Below are positions 1 to 6,193 of a stretch of 12,448 nucleotides of DNA, in pieces. Each line of letters starts with the position of its first letter. The first letter of the stretch is position 1. Made by a program: the position numbers and the translations under genes. Source of the stretch: Sva-07 sp031398325 (GTDB taxonomy: Bacteria; Actinomycetota; Acidimicrobiia; Acidimicrobiales; Ilumatobacteraceae); assembly GCA_031398325.1 (NCBI GenBank), contig JANNNB010000016.1, positions 1 to 12,448 of the forward strand, read 5' to 3'. Under the pieces are notes generated by a model. That model made no database searches. It saw only the letters and a program-made list of their open reading frames with translations, and was not told where the DNA came from.

Positions 1-90
1 CCCCCCGCGGGGGGCGGGGTGGCCCCCCACCTGCCGGGGGGGGGGGGGGGGGGGGGCCGCCGGTGGCTGGGGTGTGGGGGGGGGGCGGCC
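1..90. other. G/C homopolymer-rich window edge
   Basis: This edge holds extreme G and C runs, including 21 consecutive G at 36-56 and 10 consecutive G at 76-85, with almost no A or T. I see no coding potential. An apparent plus-strand frame through here reads as glycine/arginine filler and runs antisense to the gene at 136-708. Runs like this at a contig end often come from sequencing or assembly error, so these bases should not be trusted. A real G-rich intergenic tract cannot be excluded. Confidence 0.6.
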
Positions 91-95
91 CCCCG

Positions 96-126
96 GGGCG
101 CCTCGGGCGCCCGACGCGGATCCGCG
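96..126 (-). terminator. Possible terminator: two adjacent palindromes
   Basis: Two GC-rich palindromes lie just downstream of the stop codon of the minus-strand gene ending at 136. One has 7-bp arms GGGCGCC/GGCGCCC around a 3-nt loop (96-112). The other is the perfect 12-bp palindrome CGCGGATCCGCG (115-126). There is no T tract, so this is not a classical intrinsic terminator, although GC-rich hairpins without U tails are common downstream of actinobacterial genes. The nearby homopolymers lower confidence. Confidence 0.3.
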
Positions 127-135
127 CCGCCCGGT

Positions 136-708
136 TCAGCCGCCGACGTAGACCACGAGTGCGGCGTTGCCGAGCCCGGCCACCGGTGGGGCCGTTGCAA
201 GGGGTGCCACCGAGGTGACCGGCAGGCTCATGTCGAGGGCCATCAACTCGGCAGCGTTCTGGAACCCGTCGACGTAGTACACCACCGTCGCCGTCGAGGG
301 AACGGCCGCGTTGACACCGCGGATGTCACTCCATCCGGCGAGCGACAAGAGGTACACCGTCGGCCCGACCCGCTCGCCGGTGCTACCGGCCGATGTGACC
401 ACGACCGGCACGAACGGCCGCTCGGGTGGCGGGAGCGTGGTCGGCGGGAGCGTAATCGGAGCCTCGGTCGTCGGCGGGAGGGTCGTGGGCGGGAGGGTCG
501 CTTCCGGCGGGAGCGTCGTGGGTGGGAGCGTCGTTGGGGCGATCGTGGTCGGTGCGACGGTTGTCGTGGTGGTCGATTGGGTGGTGCTCGACAGGGTCGT
601 CGCCGGTTCGGCCGACTCCCCGTTGTTCACCTCGAGGTACACGACTGCGCCGACGAGCCCGACGGCCAGCACCGCAAGGACGATGTTGAGGAAGACTTTT
701 CGACTCAC
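136..708 (-). CDS. Membrane-anchored LytR_C-like domain protein
   Basis: The 190-residue product has a short N-terminus, one membrane segment at about 5-27, a Thr/Pro/Leu linker at about 36-97 built from TTLPP-like units, and a C-terminal domain at about 100-190. That domain, with VVVTSAGSTGERVG followed by an alternating beta/helix pattern, resembles LytR_C. LytR_C is usually found at the C-terminus of LytR-CpsA-Psr cell-wall ligases, but no catalytic LCP domain is present here. The expected arrangement is N-in with the domain outside the membrane. I chose the GTG at 708 because the open frame's upstream ATG at 792 would overlap the previous gene by 68 nt and add a non-membrane arginine-rich leader. 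The gene lies 16 nt after the paralogue at 725-1303, so the two are probably co-transcribed. The domain call is good; the function is unknown. Confidence 0.75.
   Translation of the reverse strand: MSRKVFLNIVLAVLAVGLVGAVVYLEVNNGESAEPATTLSSTTQSTTTTTVAPTTIAPTTLPPTTLPPEATLPPTTLPPTTEAPITLPPTTLPPPERPFVPVVVTSAGSTGERVGPTVYLLSLAGWSDIRGVNAAVPSTATVVYYVDGFQNAAELMALDMSLPVTSVAPLATAPPVAGLGNAALVVYVGG
424..558 (-). repeat. Degenerate ~15-bp tandem repeat encoding TTLPP units
   Basis: This internal repeat encodes residues 51-95 of the protein at 136-708. On the plus strand it appears as recurring GGCGGGAGCGTCGTG-like units. It forms an extended Thr/Pro/Leu stalk, probably spanning the cell wall between the membrane anchor and the outer domain. 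Such tracts commonly change unit number between strains. Confidence 0.7.
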
Positions 709-724
709 GCTGACGAGCGAATGA

Positions 725-1303
725 TCAGGCCTGGTCGGTGCCGACGTACACGAGGAGTTGCACGATGCCCAGTTCCGGCACCGCGGGCGCACCGTCGATC
801 AGGGCGACCGCTCCGGGAGCGAGTCCGAGGTCCGCGGCCAGCCGCTCGGCCAGGCCGACGTTGCCTTCGACGAAGTAGACGATCGTCTGATCGACGACCT
901 CGTTGCCCGTGAGTGCTGCGACCTCGGCGTACCCGAGCCCGACCAGCTCGTCTGCCGTCGCCACGGCGACGCCCGCTCGACCGGAACCGTTCGCGACGGC
1001 CACGACGACATCCGCCCGCGGCTCGAGCGCCTCGATGGTCGTCGTCGTGTCGTCGGCATCGTCCTCGGTGGTGGTGGTCGTGTCGTCGGGCTCGGTGTTG
1101 TCCGGCTCGGTGTCAGCCGGGGCCTCGGTCGTGGTCACCGCCGGCGTCGTGGTGGTCGGGACCGTCGGCAGCGGCGCTTCCGTCGTCGTGGGCGGGATGA
1201 TGGTCTCGCTCTGCGGCACCGAATCGGGCAAGCCGGCGATCGCCACACCGGCGCCGATGCTGAGGATCGCGACGATCACATACGCGACCCACTGATGTTT
1301 CAT
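725..1303 (-). CDS. Membrane-anchored LytR_C domain protein
   Basis: The 192-residue product has a membrane segment at about 7-24, an acidic Thr/Pro/Asp/Glu linker at about 29-92 and a C-terminal LytR_C-type domain at about 97-192. The domain holds the recognisable stretch VVVAVANGSGRAGVA, which matches the N-G-S/T-G motif of the family, then two further alpha/beta repeats. It is a paralogue of the following gene (same order of anchor, linker and domain), but its linker is acidic while the neighbour's is neutral. No LCP phosphotransferase domain is present, so it may bind cell-wall or glycan material or assist a separate LCP enzyme; that is inference. The start is the ATG at 1303, with no strong Shine-Dalgarno. 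It is divergent from the nuclease gene at 1458, with a 154-nt shared upstream region. Confidence 0.82.
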   Translation of the reverse strand: MKHQWVAYVIVAILSIGAGVAIAGLPDSVPQSETIIPPTTTEAPLPTVPTTTTPAVTTTEAPADTEPDNTEPDDTTTTTEDDADDTTTTIEALEPRADVVVAVANGSGRAGVAVATADELVGLGYAEVAALTGNEVVDQTIVYFVEGNVGLAERLAADLGLAPGAVALIDGAPAVPELGIVQLLVYVGTDQA

Positions 1304-1443
1304 GACGGCGCGAGGCTACCGACCAGGGCGGGCTCGGCAGCGTCAATCCGCCCCGGGCAGACGTACGACGACCCGATCGATTACTCGACGCCGACCGTTC
1401 GAACCTTCGGTCGCACGTCCCGCGCGGTGTCGCACCCCATCGA

Positions 1444-1449
1444 TACAGT
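1444..1449 (+). promoter_or_regulatory. Candidate -10 box (TACAGT) for leaderless transcription
   Basis: TACAGT fits the actinobacterial TANNNT -10 pattern and ends 8 nt before the GTG at 1458. No Shine-Dalgarno is visible before that GTG. Together these suggest an mRNA that begins at or very near the start codon. No convincing -35 hexamer is present at 16-18 nt, which is often the case in actinobacteria. Confidence 0.4.
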
Positions 1450-1457
1450 CGCCGACA

Positions 1458-2531
1458 GTGAGCGACCTCGGCAACCTCGACCTGCCCGACGCCTCGACCG
1501 AGCCACCGGCGTCGGACGTAGCGGAGCAGTCGTCGCCCGCACGCTCGTCGGGAGGCGATTCGCCACCGGACGGGCCGTCGCCGGCTGGCACATCGCCGGG
1601 CCAGGCGCTGACGCCGTTGCAGCGCAAGACACTCGAAGCGCTCCGGCGGACGGGTGAGCCGTTGGTGTTCGATCCCGATCTCGTGGCCGACATCCGCACG
1701 GAGATGCGCGTCGCGCTCGATCACTTCGGCCAGCGACTCGAACCGGGGTTCGACCTGTTCATCACGAAACACCGGATCGGGTCGGCGCTCGATTGTGAGG
1801 AACATCACCTCGCCCCGGACGAGTTCGAGTGGAAGCCGGCCACGGCGAAGGGCCAGGTCGCTCACCGGGCGATCCAACTGATGCTGTCGTGGCGTGGCGA
1901 GCCTTCCCCCACCGACCTGGTCGACGAGGCGATGGCCCGGCTGGTCGACGAGGATCGTGGCATCGGCGTGTGGATGGCGGCGCTCGGGCCAGCCGACGAG
2001 GCCGATCTCCGGGGGATGTCGATCGAACGGGTGACCAAGTTCGTCGAGAGCTTTCCACCCCTCGATCGGCGGTCGAATCCGGTCACCGAGGCGGCGGCGC
2101 AGTGGCCGCTCGAGGGGCCGATCCTCCTGCGCGCCCGGGTCGACCTGATGATCGGTCGGCCGGCCGGTGACGAGAGCCGCAAGGTGATCATCGACCTCAA
2201 GACCGGACGACCGAGCCCCAAGCACCGTCAGGATCTGGGCTTCTACGCGTTGCTCGAAACGCTCGCTCGCGGCGTGCCGCCGCGCAAGCTGGCGACCTTC
2301 TACCTCGATGCGTCCGAGGCCCAGGTCGAAGATGTGAGCGAGCGACTGTTGCGGTCAGCCGTCCGCCGCACGCTCGATGGCATCAACGCCATCGTCGAGC
2401 TCGAGGCCGAGGGCCGCTCCCCCATCCGCCGTCCCGGCTCGTCGTGCCGCTGGTGCCCCCTGGCCCACTCCTGCCGAGACGGCCAGGCCTACCTCAACGG
2501 CGACGACGCCGACTCCGACTCCGCCGACTGA
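1458..2531 (+). CDS. PD-(D/E)XK nuclease, RecB/Cas4-type, probable Fe-S cluster
   Basis: The 357-residue product (GTG start) has a disordered Pro/Ser/Asp-rich N-terminus of about 50 residues and then a RecB-family nuclease fold. Visible motifs are GQVAHRA (H136), RARVDLMIG (D229), IIDLKTG (D246, K248) and the Q-x-x-x-x-Y element HRQDLGFY (Q258, Y263). Cys113 precedes the nuclease core, and C330, C333 and C339 (C-x2-C-x5-C) follow it. This is the one-plus-three arrangement that holds a 4Fe-4S cluster in AddB and Cas4. Likely activity is DNA exonuclease or end processing in repair. There is no adjacent helicase, cas1 or cas2 and no CRISPR array, so a Cas4 role is not supported. The open frame continues upstream to 1302, but that part is arginine/serine filler overlapping the divergent gene, so I start at 1458. 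Confidence 0.82.
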   Translation: MSDLGNLDLPDASTEPPASDVAEQSSPARSSGGDSPPDGPSPAGTSPGQALTPLQRKTLEALRRTGEPLVFDPDLVADIRTEMRVALDHFGQRLEPGFDLFITKHRIGSALDCEEHHLAPDEFEWKPATAKGQVAHRAIQLMLSWRGEPSPTDLVDEAMARLVDEDRGIGVWMAALGPADEADLRGMSIERVTKFVESFPPLDRRSNPVTEAAAQWPLEGPILLRARVDLMIGRPAGDESRKVIIDLKTGRPSPKHRQDLGFYALLETLARGVPPRKLATFYLDASEAQVEDVSERLLRSAVRRTLDGINAIVELEAEGRSPIRRPGSSCRWCPLAHSCRDGQAYLNGDDADSDSAD

Positions 2532-2544
2532 GTTCGCCCGACCG

Positions 2545-2578
2545 AACCGGCGTGACGCGACGCCCTCAACCGGCGTGA
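2545..2578. repeat. 11-bp direct repeat AACCGGCGTGA, two copies
   Basis: Identical copies of AACCGGCGTGA sit at 2545-2555 and 2568-2578. Their start-to-start spacing is 23 bp, close to two helical turns. They lie between the nuclease stop and the DUF559-type gene. Known AbiEi antitoxins repress their own promoters through repeated sites, so these could be operators for the downstream gene. That role is inference. Confidence 0.5.
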
Positions 2579-2583
2579 TCAGC

Positions 2584-2618
2584 GCACCGTGAGTCTCGGA
2601 TTCCGAGACGGACGGTGC
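2584..2618. repeat. 35-bp imperfect palindrome, copy A
   Basis: The arms GCACCGTGAGTCTCGG and CCGAGACGGACGGTGC pair across a 3-nt ATT centre with only two adjacent mismatches. The sequence lies after the nuclease stop and just before the DUF559-type gene. A second copy in the same orientation lies 1033 bp downstream, with 29 of 35 positions identical. It could act as a terminator for the nuclease gene, a protein-binding site or the end of a mobile cassette. Confidence 0.8.
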
Positions 2619-2668
2619 TCAGAACCGAGCAGGTTCCCCTTCAGACCGGTCGCCGCCCACGTTGTGGG

Positions 2669-3586
2669 ATGAGGCTCTCCACGTTCGACGATTGGGCACG
2701 CGCCCACCACGGCTTGATCTCGCTCGACGCGTCGGGCCTGTCGCGAGCGGCCTGGTATCGCGCGATCGAGGCAGGGACGCTGATCCAGGTCCACCCGCAC
2801 GTGGCGCGGCTGCCTGGCACGGCCGACACGCCGGAGCAACGGATCGCCGCTGCGGTCCTCTCGGTCGGCGACAGCGCCCTCGCCTCGCACCGCTCCGCGG
2901 CGCGGCTCTGGGGCGTCAGCCGCCCCGACCACGACCCGGTCGACGTGATCACGCCTGGTGTGCACCGGGGCCTCCGACTCGACGGCGTGGTCCTGCACCG
3001 CACCGCTGATCGTGATCACCTCAATCGGTTGCGGCGCTTCAACATCCCGTGCACGAGCATCCTTCGGACGCTGGTGGATCTCGGTGCCGTCGATCCCGGT
3101 GGTGTCGTCGGTGCGGTGGGGCACTCGATCGCGACTGGACTGGCGGGTCTCGGGGCGATCGAACACACGCTGCAGGTCCACGCCCGCCAGGGGAGGGCGG
3201 GGGTCGCTGCACTGCGGGCTGCGACCGACGAATTCTCGATCGATGCGAAGCCCGCCGACTCCATTCTCGAACCGGCGATGAAGCGGCTGATCGATCGGTT
3301 CGGGCTGCCACCCGTCGAGTTCCATCCGACGATCGAGGGCTGGACCGTCGACTTCCGCGTGATCGGCACCCCGGTGATCCTCGAATGCGACGGCTGGACC
3401 TACCACGGCCTCGTCCGATCGAACTTCGAACGCGACCGCCGCAAGGACACTGAACTGATCGCGGCCGGTTGGATCGTGATCCGATTCTCCTATCGATCCA
3501 TCGTCGTCACGCCCGGGCACACGGCCGAACGGATCCGAAGGGCGATCAGGCGCTGGTCGGAGATTCCCGCGCCGGATGCAGCTTGA
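2669..3586 (+). CDS. AbiEi-like / DUF559 domain protein (Vsr-like PD-(D/E)XK fold)
   Basis: The 305-residue product has an N-terminal winged-helix-like region (about 5-50) of the type found in AbiEi family antitoxins, a middle region with the SHRSAARLWG and CTSILRTLVDLGAV segments typical of these proteins, and a C-terminal DUF559 nuclease-like domain (about 198-300). Putative active-site residues are E201, D228 (in VDFR), E239 and D241 (in ILECDG), followed by F-x-R-D-R-x-K-D and the AGWIVIRF strand. This family is abundant in actinobacteria as solitary genes. No AbiEii-type nucleotidyltransferase toxin is adjacent, so it is an orphan and not a visible toxin-antitoxin pair. I chose the ATG at 2669 because the alternative GTG at 2615 lies inside the palindrome and adds a non-conserved leader. 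It could be a defence, repair or mobile-element gene. Confidence 0.78.
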   Translation: MRLSTFDDWARAHHGLISLDASGLSRAAWYRAIEAGTLIQVHPHVARLPGTADTPEQRIAAAVLSVGDSALASHRSAARLWGVSRPDHDPVDVITPGVHRGLRLDGVVLHRTADRDHLNRLRRFNIPCTSILRTLVDLGAVDPGGVVGAVGHSIATGLAGLGAIEHTLQVHARQGRAGVAALRAATDEFSIDAKPADSILEPAMKRLIDRFGLPPVEFHPTIEGWTVDFRVIGTPVILECDGWTYHGLVRSNFERDRRKDTELIAAGWIVIRFSYRSIVVTPGHTAERIRRAIRRWSEIPAPDAA

Positions 3587-3616
3587 CGGAGTCGCGCTCA
3601 CTCCACCCAGTTTTGG

Positions 3617-3651
3617 GCACCCTCAGTCTCGGATTGCGAGACCCACGATGC
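3617..3651. repeat. 35-bp imperfect palindrome, copy B
   Basis: This is the second copy of the palindrome at 2584-2618, with the same core (AGTCTCGGATT, then CGAGAC) and the same outer GCACC/TGC ends. Imperfect pairing extends outward to 3614-3654 (TGGGCA/TGCCCA). It lies between the convergent DUF559-type and LPXTG genes, where it could act as a two-way terminator. Compared with copy A, several stem positions have changed without preserving pairing. Confidence 0.78.
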
Positions 3652-3674
3652 CCAGATCCGCCAGGCCGTTCGAC

Positions 3675-4415
3675 TCAGCCGGCGGACGAGCGGCGGCGGT
3701 AACGGGTGGCGAGGACGAGCCCACCGCCGAGCGCAACGAGCCCGAGTGCGATCCAGGCCTGGTTGTTCTCGTCGCCCCCCGTGGCGGGCAGCACGCCCGT
3801 GATGGCGACCGTCGTCGTCGGAGCCGGCGGGATCGCCGCGGCGGCCGTCGTGGTCGGCGCAACCGTGGTGGCCGCAGCCGTCGTCGTCGGTGCCAACGTC
3901 GTGGTCGTAGTGGTGGTGGTGGTGGTGACCTGCTGTGCCCGGACGGTCACGAGAAACGTCGAAGGTGGTTGTGCACCTTGAACGAAGGCGGAGGGTGACC
4001 CTCTGAAACCTTGCACCGCTGACCGAAAACCCTGGGGTGATCGATCGTCGCAATCGCAGCTGTAGTCGATCGTTCCGGTGTAGGTGGTCTCCGTCGCAGT
4101 TGCGAGCGGCGCCGTCAAGGTTGCAACGACTGCGCCATCGATGACCTCCGCGGCGAGCCGAATACCACTGACCTCGAGCGCTTGGTCAGTGACCTCCGGA
4201 AATGGGCATGTCCCTGAGTCAGTGCTCCCTTCCAGGTCGAAGGTGACGTCGTACCCGTACAGGTTCGGGGGGCATTGCACCGTCACGGTGATTGTCTCAC
4301 CGCCATCCACGACCACGGGGTCGCCGCCCGGCACGGCTTCCGCGGCATTGGCCACGCCGCCCAGTCCGACTGCTGCTACGGCTCCGAGTGCCAGTGCTGC
4401 CAGCTTCTTGATCAT
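3675..4415 (-). CDS. Secreted LPXTG-type cell-wall-anchored protein
   Basis: The 246-residue product starts with a signal peptide (basic MIKK, hydrophobic to about 20, cleavage likely after ANA at 24). A small extracellular domain of about 130 residues follows, with C48, C70, C120 and C122 that could form disulfides. A Thr/Ala/Pro stalk (about 163-205) then leads to the C-terminal sorting signal LPATG at 209-213, a hydrophobic segment at about 220-237 and a basic tail RYRRR. This is the complete plan for sortase anchoring. No sortase gene is in the window, and I do not recognise the extracellular domain. AAGGGG eight nt upstream of the ATG is a good ribosome binding site. It lies downstream of the glycosyltransferase operon on the same strand, separated by 90 nt, and probably has its own promoter. 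Confidence 0.8.
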   Translation of the reverse strand: MIKKLAALALGAVAAVGLGGVANAAEAVPGGDPVVVDGGETITVTVQCPPNLYGYDVTFDLEGSTDSGTCPFPEVTDQALEVSGIRLAAEVIDGAVVATLTAPLATATETTYTGTIDYSCDCDDRSPQGFRSAVQGFRGSPSAFVQGAQPPSTFLVTVRAQQVTTTTTTTTTTLAPTTTAAATTVAPTTTAAAAIPPAPTTTVAITGVLPATGGDENNQAWIALGLVALGGGLVLATRYRRRSSAG

Positions 4416-4446
4416 GTCTCGCCCCTTCGTCCGTCCTGTCCACGGA

Positions 4447-4457
4447 ACGTACTACGT
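4447..4457. promoter_or_regulatory. Palindrome ACGTA-C-TACGT with possible -10 box
   Basis: A perfect 11-bp odd palindrome lies 32-42 nt upstream of the LPXTG gene's ATG. On the minus strand it overlaps TACGTT (4446-4451), which fits TANNNT. This could be the promoter of the LPXTG gene with a regulator site over the -10. There is no recognisable -35, so confidence is low. Confidence 0.25.
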
Positions 4458-4505
4458 GCGGGTGAGCGTGGCGCCCATTCGGGCTCAGGACCGCCCTCGG
4501 CTCGC

Positions 4506-4673
4506 TCAGGTGAGCCACAGGTAGCGGGCGACGACCACCACGGCGACGAAGGCGATCGAGCCGAGTTCCTTCCACAGCATCCGACGCTCGGCGCGATCGT
4601 GCGTGGCGACCTCGTCGTCGAACTGTGCCTGCTCGACCGAGATGCTGCCCTCGGCAGGCGGTTGCAGACTCAT
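4506..4673 (-). CDS. Small single-pass membrane protein, last gene of GT2 operon
   Basis: This 55-residue protein has a soluble, acidic N-terminal half and one C-terminal membrane segment at about 37-54 (ELGSIAFVAVVVVARYLWLT) that runs almost to the stop. The tail-anchor layout places most of the protein in the cytoplasm. Its ATG overlaps the glycosyltransferase stop as ATGA (4670-4673), so translation is coupled. I do not recognise the family. Position and coupling suggest an accessory subunit of the synthase, comparable in role to the small subunits of polysaccharide synthases such as PgaD; there is no sequence basis for calling it PgaD. The same frame stays open far upstream, but that part overlaps GT2 and is not coding. 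Confidence 0.65.
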   Translation of the reverse strand: MSLQPPAEGSISVEQAQFDDEVATHDRAERRMLWKELGSIAFVAVVVVARYLWLT

Positions 4674-6193
4674 CCCGCCGTCACCTTGCCGGTCTTTTCG
4701 GTCTTGTCCCACTTCATCTCGGCGCCACGGAGTTCCTTCACGTACGACGTGAACGAAATCGCGCACAGCACCGCCCCGTAGCCGCCGAGGTAGACGAAGC
4801 AGCGGCTCACCCATTTGCGGACCCACTCGCTGTGTGCGCGCTTCTCGACCTCGTGAGCGGCCCACGCGACGAGCATGCACAGCGAGATCCAGGAGTACGC
4901 GAAGAGCAACATCAGGCGGGTGTGGAGTTGCGTGCGATCCATTCCGGCACCGCCGAACATCTCGTCGACGAGCCAACGCACCGGCCGTGGGAAGCACGCG
5001 TACGCGATCAGGGCGAGGGAGATCGCGCCGGGAAACAGGATCGCCTGGAACCAGCAGTGCCGCGCGGTCCTGGGGTCGATGAGCAGCGTGAACGATGTGA
5101 TGAAGAGGTACGAGACGGCGTTGATGATCCAGAGCAATCGGAACGCCGGCCAGGCCGACGGCGGATCGAGGAAGAACAGGCCGATGAGCCCGGCGGACGA
5201 GGTGATCATCAACAGCGGCAACAGGAACAGGCTGAACCAGGTGAGCCCGAAGACGATCCCTCCGAGGCCGTGCTCCTTCGATCGCCGGAACCACAGATGC
5301 CGGAATCGAGAGGTCACCTGCACGTTGCCCCTCGCCCACCGGAGCCGCTGTTTCCACAACCCGTCGATCGTGTTCGGCTCTTCGGCCCACACGATCGCAT
5401 TGCCGTCGAACACCACGCGTTTGCCGCGCAGCTGCGTCTTGAAGGTGGTGAACGTGTCTTCCGCGAGCGAGGTGGTGTCGATCTCGCCACCGATCGCTTC
5501 GATGTTCTCCCGCGAGTGCAGCTGCGCTCCCCCGGCGAGGCAGGCGAGCACGCCGATCGTGTTCTGCCCGCGCCGCGCCGCGGCCTGGGCGGCGATGTAC
5601 TCGTAGGAGATGAACTTGTTCATCCAGTTCGACGGCTCGCTCCCCTCCTTGATGTACGCGGTGACGGCGCCGACGTCCGGGTCGGCGAGGTGGCGAGCCA
5701 TGTAGCGCAGCGCCCGCTGTTCGTAGACGACGTCGGCGTCCATGATCAGCACGGCTTCGGCCCAGTCGTCGGCGAGCACGACGCGCAGCCCGTGGTTGAG
5801 GGTATGGGCCTTACCTTCGCCCCCGCGCTCGCGACGCAGGTGCAGCACACGGTCGGGATGGTCCAGAATTCTCGAGCCCACGACCTCGGGCGTGTCGTCG
5901 GTGCTCGCATCGTCGACCACATAGAGCCGCAGCGATTCGGGTGGATAGTCCATCCCGAGCAGCCGGTCGAGCGACGCGCCGAGCACCGCTCCCTCGTTCC
6001 AGGCCGGGATGACGATGGCCACCCGCGGCAGATACATCTCGACCTTGTCGAGGTGGCTGAACCAGCGGTGGAGCCCGACCCGCGAGAACTGGTACGTCGC
6101 CACGACGAGTGGGATGGCCCCGACGAACACGAGCACGACCAACACGACCGTCGCCGTGTCGTACGCGACGTCGCCGATGGTCGTGCCGATCAT
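4670..6193 (-). CDS. Membrane glycosyltransferase family 2 (processive, PgaC/HasA/BcsA-like)
   Basis: The 507-residue product has an N-terminal membrane segment (about 13-34), a cytosolic GT-A domain and several C-terminal membrane segments (about 311-345, 350-373, 383-401, 425-447 and 466-482). GT2 motifs are in order: IPAWNE (63-67), VVDDAS (D94, D95), DAD (152-154, metal and UDP binding), AEDT (E245, D246, acceptor and catalytic base region) and QRLRW (282-286). The QxxRW motif is characteristic of processive enzymes such as cellulose, hyaluronan and poly-N-acetylglucosamine synthases, which polymerise and export a beta-linked glycan. The sugar and polymer are not determined. It overlaps the preceding mini-ORF and the following small membrane gene, each by ATGA. 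GGAG lies about 13 nt before the ATG, rather far, so coupling probably drives initiation. Confidence 0.88.
   Translation of the reverse strand: MIGTTIGDVAYDTATVVLVVLVFVGAIPLVVATYQFSRVGLHRWFSHLDKVEMYLPRVAIVIPAWNEGAVLGASLDRLLGMDYPPESLRLYVVDDASTDDTPEVVGSRILDHPDRVLHLRRERGGEGKAHTLNHGLRVVLADDWAEAVLIMDADVVYEQRALRYMARHLADPDVGAVTAYIKEGSEPSNWMNKFISYEYIAAQAAARRGQNTIGVLACLAGGAQLHSRENIEAIGGEIDTTSLAEDTFTTFKTQLRGKRVVFDGNAIVWAEEPNTIDGLWKQRLRWARGNVQVTSRFRHLWFRRSKEHGLGGIVFGLTWFSLFLLPLLMITSSAGLIGLFFLDPPSAWPAFRLLWIINAVSYLFITSFTLLIDPRTARHCWFQAILFPGAISLALIAYACFPRPVRWLVDEMFGGAGMDRTQLHTRLMLLFAYSWISLCMLVAWAAHEVEKRAHSEWVRKWVSRCFVYLGGYGAVLCAISFTSYVKELRGAEMKWDKTEKTGKVTAG

Noticed and set aside
1113..2225. 370-residue minus-strand frame across the divergent region
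   Set aside because: It is antisense to the nuclease, whose motifs are unmistakable, and out of frame with the LytR_C gene.
1458..2531. Cas4 assignment for the PD-(D/E)XK nuclease
   Set aside because: The cysteine layout is compatible, but there is no cas1, cas2 or CRISPR array, and the protein is longer than typical Cas4. A general RecB-family call is safer.
2615..3586. Type IV toxin-antitoxin pair around the AbiEi-like gene
   Set aside because: No nucleotidyltransferase toxin gene is adjacent, so only an orphan can be supported.
3840..3935. Repetitive GTGGTGGTG tract as a possible CRISPR or regulatory repeat
   Set aside because: It is the in-frame Thr/Ala/Pro stalk of the LPXTG protein; there are no spacers of regular length.
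4463..4508. Hairpin TGAGCG...CGCTCA with inner GCCC/GGGC as operon terminator
   Set aside because: The arms are short, the loop is long and there is no T tract; its far arm overlaps the stop codon. Too weak to list as a terminator.
4506..5390. 294-residue minus-strand frame ending in the small membrane protein
   Set aside because: The upstream 239 residues are an Arg/Val/His-rich shadow of GT2; only the final 55 residues after the coupled ATG look real.
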